This document shows positions 60,407 through 64,000 of a stretch of DNA of 64,000 bases, piece after piece (within the stretch, counting starts at the first letter, position 1; every line of letters starts with the position of its first letter). The stretch is taken from positions 496,001-560,000 of the forward strand of contig NZ_BAABWG010000003.1 in assembly GCF_040372165.1 (NCBI RefSeq), written 5' to 3'. A program made the position numbers and the translations under genes. The notes beneath the pieces are model-generated. The model was not told where the DNA came from and made no database searches. It saw only the letters and a program-made list of their open reading frames with translations. The stretch comes from Hydrogenophaga sp040372165. GTDB taxonomy: Bacteria; Pseudomonadota; Gammaproteobacteria; Burkholderiales; Burkholderiaceae_C.

Positions 60407-60786
60407 GGGCGATGGATTAGATTTCTTCTGAGCGCTTGGCTTTGCTGTTCAGTCAACGGAACGCTAAAAAGTGGTGGCATCGGGTGCGTGTCCGCGTTGA
60501 AGGTTATAGCACGGGCATCCTAGGGAAAAGACGTAGGGCGAAAGTACGCAGTCAGGCAGACCAAGTGCTGCGAATTCGATAGACGCTGGTGTTGCGACAT
60601 GAAACACCGTTCCCTTCTGTATCGGCAGGAGTTGTGCCGACTTGCAGCAGACCGTATTTCTGGGGCAGTTGGAGTGTGACATTGTTATCTTGTCACGGGT
60701 TGGTACGGTGCTTGCCAGTCTTTTGTCAGGCGTGTCCCCCCACGATGCGGTGCGCCATCCAAGACATATAAAACGGAGACAGGCAA
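60407..60786. other. 380-base divergent intergenic region, lower GC
   Basis: Between lplT (leftward) and an unknown rightward gene. It is visibly poorer in GC than the flanks and contains GTGACA-N9-TGTCAC (60676-60696) about 90 bases before the rightward start. No promoter hexamers stand out. Nothing else can be supported. Confidence 0.5.
60676..60696. promoter_or_regulatory. Candidate operator GTGACA-N9-TGTCAC
   Basis: A perfect 6+6 dyad with an AT-rich 9-base centre in the leader of the gene pair starting at 60787. It is not a CRP/FNR site, because the half-site spacing is too wide. Confidence 0.4.
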
Positions 60787-61548
60787 ATGATCAGTATCGA
60801 CAAGGCGCTGCTGCGCCAATTGCTCATGATCGAGCGGCCGTGGGAAGTGCGTGAATACCACCTCGACCTGCGCAAGCGTCGCATCGACATCTGGATCGGC
60901 GAAGAAGTGGAGCGCGGCTGGTTCGGACGCGAGAAAAAGCCCGCACGGCCGTCCACGGAACACCATTGGCAGCACGTATCGTTCGGACCACTGAAACTGC
61001 AATTGCATGTGTCGGTGCCGCACGGAATGGACACCCGCAACCTGGCCTGGACAGGTGATATCGGCATGCCGTTCACACGGGCACTGGCCAACCGCGTGTT
61101 CACCCTGTTCAACGAAGGCCTGTCCCTGGCTGTTGTGTGCAAGTTGCTCGAACTCACGCTGCAAGATGTCTGGCGCTACCGCTATGCACTGGACAACGGC
61201 CGCACCACGGTCAGTGCAGCGGAGGCCGAGGCAGCTGCTCCCAAGGAAATGCAGGCCGAGCCGGTCGCAGCCAAACCGCAGGCCGCTGGCGCCGCGGCGG
61301 CAGGCAACGCTGCCACCGATGTGCCAGATGTGACCAATCCGGTATGGCAGCGTCTGCTCGAAGGCGATGTCTCGCTCGACATCAAGGTGCTCAGTCTCAA
61401 GCTCATGCTCACGCGAACCCGCTCGCAAATGGAGCTGATCACCGATGACGAGGTGCGCATGCTCAAGATGCGCGACCTGCACCGCTACTTCGTGAAGAAC
61501 CAGCGCGTGCTGGGCCACGAGTTGTCGCAGATCCGCTCGGCCGCGTGA
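60787..61548 (+). CDS. ISL3-transposase N-terminal-like protein, possibly domesticated
   Basis: 253 residues, unnamed. Residues 10-140 (IERPWEVREYHLDLRKRRIDIWIGEE...HHWQHVSFGPLKLQLHVSVPHG...MPFTRALANRVFTLFNEGLSLAVVCKLLELTLQDVWRYR) follow the N-terminal pattern of ISL3 transposases: Trp-x-His, the Leu-x-x-x-x-Val-Pro strand, a helix-turn-helix (SLAVVCKLLELTLQDVW). The zinc-finger cysteines of true transposases are absent and there is no DDE catalytic part; instead an Ala-rich linker leads to a helical C-terminus (NPVWQRLLEGDVSLDIKVLSLKLML). Likely a DNA-binding protein. It is 20 bases before the next gene. Confidence 0.55.
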   Translation: MISIDKALLRQLLMIERPWEVREYHLDLRKRRIDIWIGEEVERGWFGREKKPARPSTEHHWQHVSFGPLKLQLHVSVPHGMDTRNLAWTGDIGMPFTRALANRVFTLFNEGLSLAVVCKLLELTLQDVWRYRYALDNGRTTVSAAEAEAAAPKEMQAEPVAAKPQAAGAAAAGNAATDVPDVTNPVWQRLLEGDVSLDIKVLSLKLMLTRTRSQMELITDDEVRMLKMRDLHRYFVKNQRVLGHELSQIRSAA

Positions 61549-61568
61549 TACACAGGGAGAACCAACGC

Positions 61569-62588
61569 ATGAACGCCAGAACCGCACCTGCCCAGATTCC
61601 CGGCAGCGGTACCTTGATGACGCTGGACGAGGCCAAAATGGCCATCGGCTCCGGTCTGTACCTTTCGATCGCTGCAGACGAATCGCTGCTGCGCCAACTG
61701 CCGGCCGGCAACTGGATGGCCGGCAGCATTCCCTACTTCATGGGACAAACCGGTGGCGCCACATCGCGCGACCGCCTGTTTGTTTCCCAGATGCCGGTCA
61801 TGGACACAGCACCGACGCTGCGCTGGTACGACGTCAATACGCTCAGGAACGTTGCACTTGACGGGCCGTCCAACGGTCTGAGCGTGCTCATCGTGCCCGC
61901 CTTCTCTGACGTGCATTCCTCGTTTGCACGTGAGGCGCCATCCTACGAAGACATGTATCTCAAGCCACTGGTGGGCTGGATCGCCGGCATCCACCTGGAC
62001 GACCTCGGCTCGGCAGCGCCAGTGCTGGCCAATGGCCAGACCCTGGAATTCTCCACCACCAAGGCACTGGCCATGCATGTGCCCTTGCCAGAGTCCATCT
62101 ACCCCCGCATCGAAATACTCAACCTGTTTGAACAGGGCGATGGCGATGTCATCCGCTTCCCGTCCACCGGCTTCTCCGCCAAGGAGTGCACCGTCAACGG
62201 GCGCATGGCCAACCTGGCGCAGTACCTCACCGAGAACAAGATCGATACGCGGCTACCGCTGGTCGCCGATTACTCGGGCGCCATGATCAACGTGTCTTTC
62301 AAGGCGGTGGACGAAGCCAATGGTGTGGTGGACTTCTACGCGCCGGTGTTTGACGACATTGACTACCGCATTGCACGCCCTGTGCCGGACTATGCCAAGG
62401 CATTTGCCGGCGCCATGCCACAAGATGCCCAGAACGCGGGCTGGGCCTGCAACTGCATTCTCAACTACCTCTACGGTGAGCTCGAAGGCAAGCGGACCGG
62501 CACCGTCACCGGCCCGATGACGTTTGGCGAAATCGCCTATCAGTTGCTCAACCAGACCATGGTCTACGTCTCGCTCGAGACGATCTGA
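61569..62588 (+). CDS. Uncharacterised protein, partner of the ISL3-like gene
   Basis: 339 residues, no signal peptide, no membrane helix, no motif I can name. Sections such as MAGSIPYFMGQTGG, LIVPAFSDVHSSFAREAPSYEDMYLKPLVGWIAGIHLDDL and AFAGAMPQDAQNAGWACNCILNYLYGELEGKRT look like a globular alpha/beta protein, with a cysteine pair CNC near residue 300. I recall similar proteins of unknown function in Comamonadaceae and myxobacteria, unverified. AGGGAGA ribosome-binding site before ATG 61569; co-transcribed with the gene before. Confidence 0.6.
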   Translation: MNARTAPAQIPGSGTLMTLDEAKMAIGSGLYLSIAADESLLRQLPAGNWMAGSIPYFMGQTGGATSRDRLFVSQMPVMDTAPTLRWYDVNTLRNVALDGPSNGLSVLIVPAFSDVHSSFAREAPSYEDMYLKPLVGWIAGIHLDDLGSAAPVLANGQTLEFSTTKALAMHVPLPESIYPRIEILNLFEQGDGDVIRFPSTGFSAKECTVNGRMANLAQYLTENKIDTRLPLVADYSGAMINVSFKAVDEANGVVDFYAPVFDDIDYRIARPVPDYAKAFAGAMPQDAQNAGWACNCILNYLYGELEGKRTGTVTGPMTFGEIAYQLLNQTMVYVSLETI

Positions 62589-62662
62589 CGCTGAGGGAAC
62601 AGGCGTCTTCTGCGCATTTGGGCCGTGGGAGACGCGCCTTTTCGGGCACACTATGGGGCAAG

Positions 62663-63817
62663 ATGCCACGCCCCATAGTTGCCACCGTTGACCTCCCGGC
62701 TCTTCGCCATAACCTGGAACAGGCCCGCCTGAGAGCGCCCGATGCGCGCGTCTGGGCGGTGGTGAAAGCCAATGCCTATGGCCACGGCATCGAGCGGGTG
62801 TTCGAATCCTTGCGAGCGGCAGATGGTTTTGCGGTGGTGGATCTGGCAGAGGCCGAGCGACTTCGCGCGCTCGACTGGCGTGGCCCCATCCTGCTACTGG
62901 AAGGTGTCTTTGAAGCGCGCGATCTGGAACTGTGCTCGCGTCTGCACTTGTGGCATGCGGTGCACTGCAACGAGCAGATCGACTGGCTGGCGGCGCACAA
63001 GACCCTGCATCCACACCGCGTGTTTCTCAAGCTCAACTCCGGCATGAATCGACTGGGCTTTGCGCCCACTGCATTTCGCGCCGCATGGGCACGCCTGAAC
63101 GCCTTGCCGCAAGTGGACGAAATATCGCTGATGACCCATTTCAGCGACGCTGACGGCGAGCGATTCGGGCAAAACGGCGTGGCCCACCAGGTCAAGGCGT
63201 TTGAAGCCGCGACGGCCGACCTGCCGGGGGAGCGCACCCTATGCAACAGCGCCGGTATTCTTCGCCATGCTGGCGACCCATTGCAAGGCCTGGGAGTGAA
63301 CAACCTGGCCGCCGACTGGGTGCGTGAAGGCATTGCGCTGTATGGCAGTGCGCCAGACTATCCCGGGCACACGGCAGCCGGCTGGGATTTGCGCCCCACC
63401 ATGCACCTGACCAGCCGCATCATTGGCGAGCAGCGCCTGCAGCCGGGCGATTCAGTGGGCTATGGCTCCACCTTCGTGGCCGACAAGTCCATGCGCATCG
63501 GCGTGGTTGCCTGCGGCTATGCCGACGGTTATCCACGACACGCAGGCACCGGTACCCCGATGTTGGTGGCCGGCCAACGCACGCGCACGGTGGGGCGCGT
63601 GAGCATGGACATGATCACCGTTGACCTGTCACCACTCGATGACGCAGGTGTGAGTGCTGGCATCGGCAGCGAAGTGGTGCTGTGGGGCGAAAGCCAGGAG
63701 AAGCCGGGGGCTGTGTTGCCCGTGGATGAAGTGGCCTTTGCTGCCGGCACCATCTCCTATGAGCTACTGTGCGCGGTGGCGCAGCGGGTGGGGTTTGGCG
63801 TCAAGGACCGGGCCTGA
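62663..63817 (+). CDS. alr: Alanine racemase
   Basis: 384 residues. PLP lysine Lys35 in VVKANAYGHG, NSGMNRLGF, a Leu-rich barrel region, WVREGIALYGSAP, and the catalytic tyrosine in SVGYGSTFVA, followed by the C-terminal beta domain (GYADGYPRHAGTGTPMLV, GRVSMDMITVDLS). It makes D-alanine for peptidoglycan. ATG 62663 is preferred: the family starts at a sequence like this MPRPIVATVDLPALRHN. Outside the lplT-alr neighbourhood expected in this lineage, the two preceding genes look inserted. Confidence 0.95.
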   Translation: MPRPIVATVDLPALRHNLEQARLRAPDARVWAVVKANAYGHGIERVFESLRAADGFAVVDLAEAERLRALDWRGPILLLEGVFEARDLELCSRLHLWHAVHCNEQIDWLAAHKTLHPHRVFLKLNSGMNRLGFAPTAFRAAWARLNALPQVDEISLMTHFSDADGERFGQNGVAHQVKAFEAATADLPGERTLCNSAGILRHAGDPLQGLGVNNLAADWVREGIALYGSAPDYPGHTAAGWDLRPTMHLTSRIIGEQRLQPGDSVGYGSTFVADKSMRIGVVACGYADGYPRHAGTGTPMLVAGQRTRTVGRVSMDMITVDLSPLDDAGVSAGIGSEVVLWGESQEKPGAVLPVDEVAFAAGTISYELLCAVAQRVGFGVKDRA

Positions 63818-63832
63818 GAGGGTTGAGACCGG

Positions 63833-64000
63833 TCAGTACATGCGCGTGGCAGTGCCTTCGGCGACGTAGGTGCACAGTCGTCGGTCTTCGTCGGCAACGA
63901 GTGTGTACTTCACGTTGAACACCTTTTCCTTGGCGGTGGCGGAATAGACCACTTCAATGCTCTTGTAGAAGTCGTTCTTGCCGCCCTGAAAAGAAACAGA
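63833..64000 (-). CDS. Unknown protein, C-terminal part
   Basis: The minus-strand frame is open to the window edge and ends at 63833. The visible 55 residues (SVSFQGGKNDFYKSIEVVYSATAKE, then VFNVKYTLVADEDRRLCTYVAEGTATRMY) have a regular hydrophobic/polar strand pattern as in a beta-rich or periplasmic protein. Only 15 bases separate it from the convergent alr stop. No family recognised. Confidence 0.55.
   Translation of the reverse strand, partial: SVSFQGGKNDFYKSIEVVYSATAKEKVFNVKYTLVADEDRRLCTYVAEGTATRMY

Noticed and set aside
60787..61548. Calling the ISL3-like gene an active transposase or insertion sequence
   Set aside because: There is no catalytic DDE domain, no zinc finger, and no terminal inverted repeats or target duplication were seen around it.
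1..64000. tRNA, rRNA, tmRNA and CRISPR arrays
   Set aside because: None of the characteristic sequences or repeat-spacer patterns was found on reading the intergenic regions, although a covariance-model scan would be more sensitive.

Overview
This window looks like chromosome from a motile, heterotrophic betaproteobacterium of the order Burkholderiales, most likely the family Comamonadaceae. The basis is high GC content, the gene content, an S-adenosylhomocysteine (SAH) riboswitch in front of metH, and GC-rich hairpin-type intergenic repeats of a kind I associate with that family. No rRNA, tRNA, CRISPR array, prophage or intact insertion sequence was seen. Coding density is high and most genes lie in clear operons.

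Layout. 1-4279: the end of a GNAT acetyltransferase, a GPH-type sugar/cation symporter, an acyl-CoA-ligase-like enzyme and a cyclic-nucleotide-binding protein. 4437-17822: a nitrogen-scavenging island. It holds a LuxR-type response regulator, a very large transporter/histidine kinase/receiver chimera, a urtABCDE-type ABC importer, formamidase (fmdA), an FmdB zinc ribbon, aliphatic amidase (amiE) and cyanase (cynS). Candidate NtrC sites lie before urtA and cynS, and a sigma-54 -24/-12 element before cynS. 17858-18853: a PanE-like reductase. 19020-28537: a chemotaxis operon (soluble MCP, cheY, STAS protein, cheA, triple-PAS MCP, cheW, cheR, cheD, cheB) behind a good sigma-28 promoter. 28581-31516: an SAH riboswitch and a metH lacking the homocysteine-binding domain.

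31639-43435: an SDR enzyme, a zinc-ribbon membrane protein, a small lipoprotein, a two-component pair, a crotonase, a hotdog-like protein, a nitronate monooxygenase-like enzyme, comM, and glnK-amtB behind a near-ideal sigma-54 promoter with an NtrC site. 43726-48805: a small secreted protein, glcEF without glcD, and a four-gene module (VOC, GFA-like, helix-hairpin-helix, YafY/WYL regulator) preceded by a perfect 9+9 palindrome.

48778-57031: the most unusual region. It is a leftward signalling cluster with several Roadblock/LC7-type proteins, two small Ras-like P-loop GTPases, two paralogous small winged-helix-like proteins, an ABC-ATPase fused to a tyrosine/dual-specificity phosphatase, and a 2Fe-2S ferredoxin fused to a truncated-globin-like domain and a zinc ribbon. 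A three-gene set (helical protein, GTPase, Roadblock) is present twice. This resembles the GTPase/Roadblock logic of MglA/MglB but with phosphatase and redox or gas-sensing parts, and I do not recognise it as a described system. 57320-64000: glutathione peroxidase, a double receiver-like protein, lplT, two unfamiliar genes (the first resembling the N-terminal part of ISL3 transposases), alanine racemase, and the end of an unknown gene.

All assignments come from reading the sequence and translations by eye. No database search was run.
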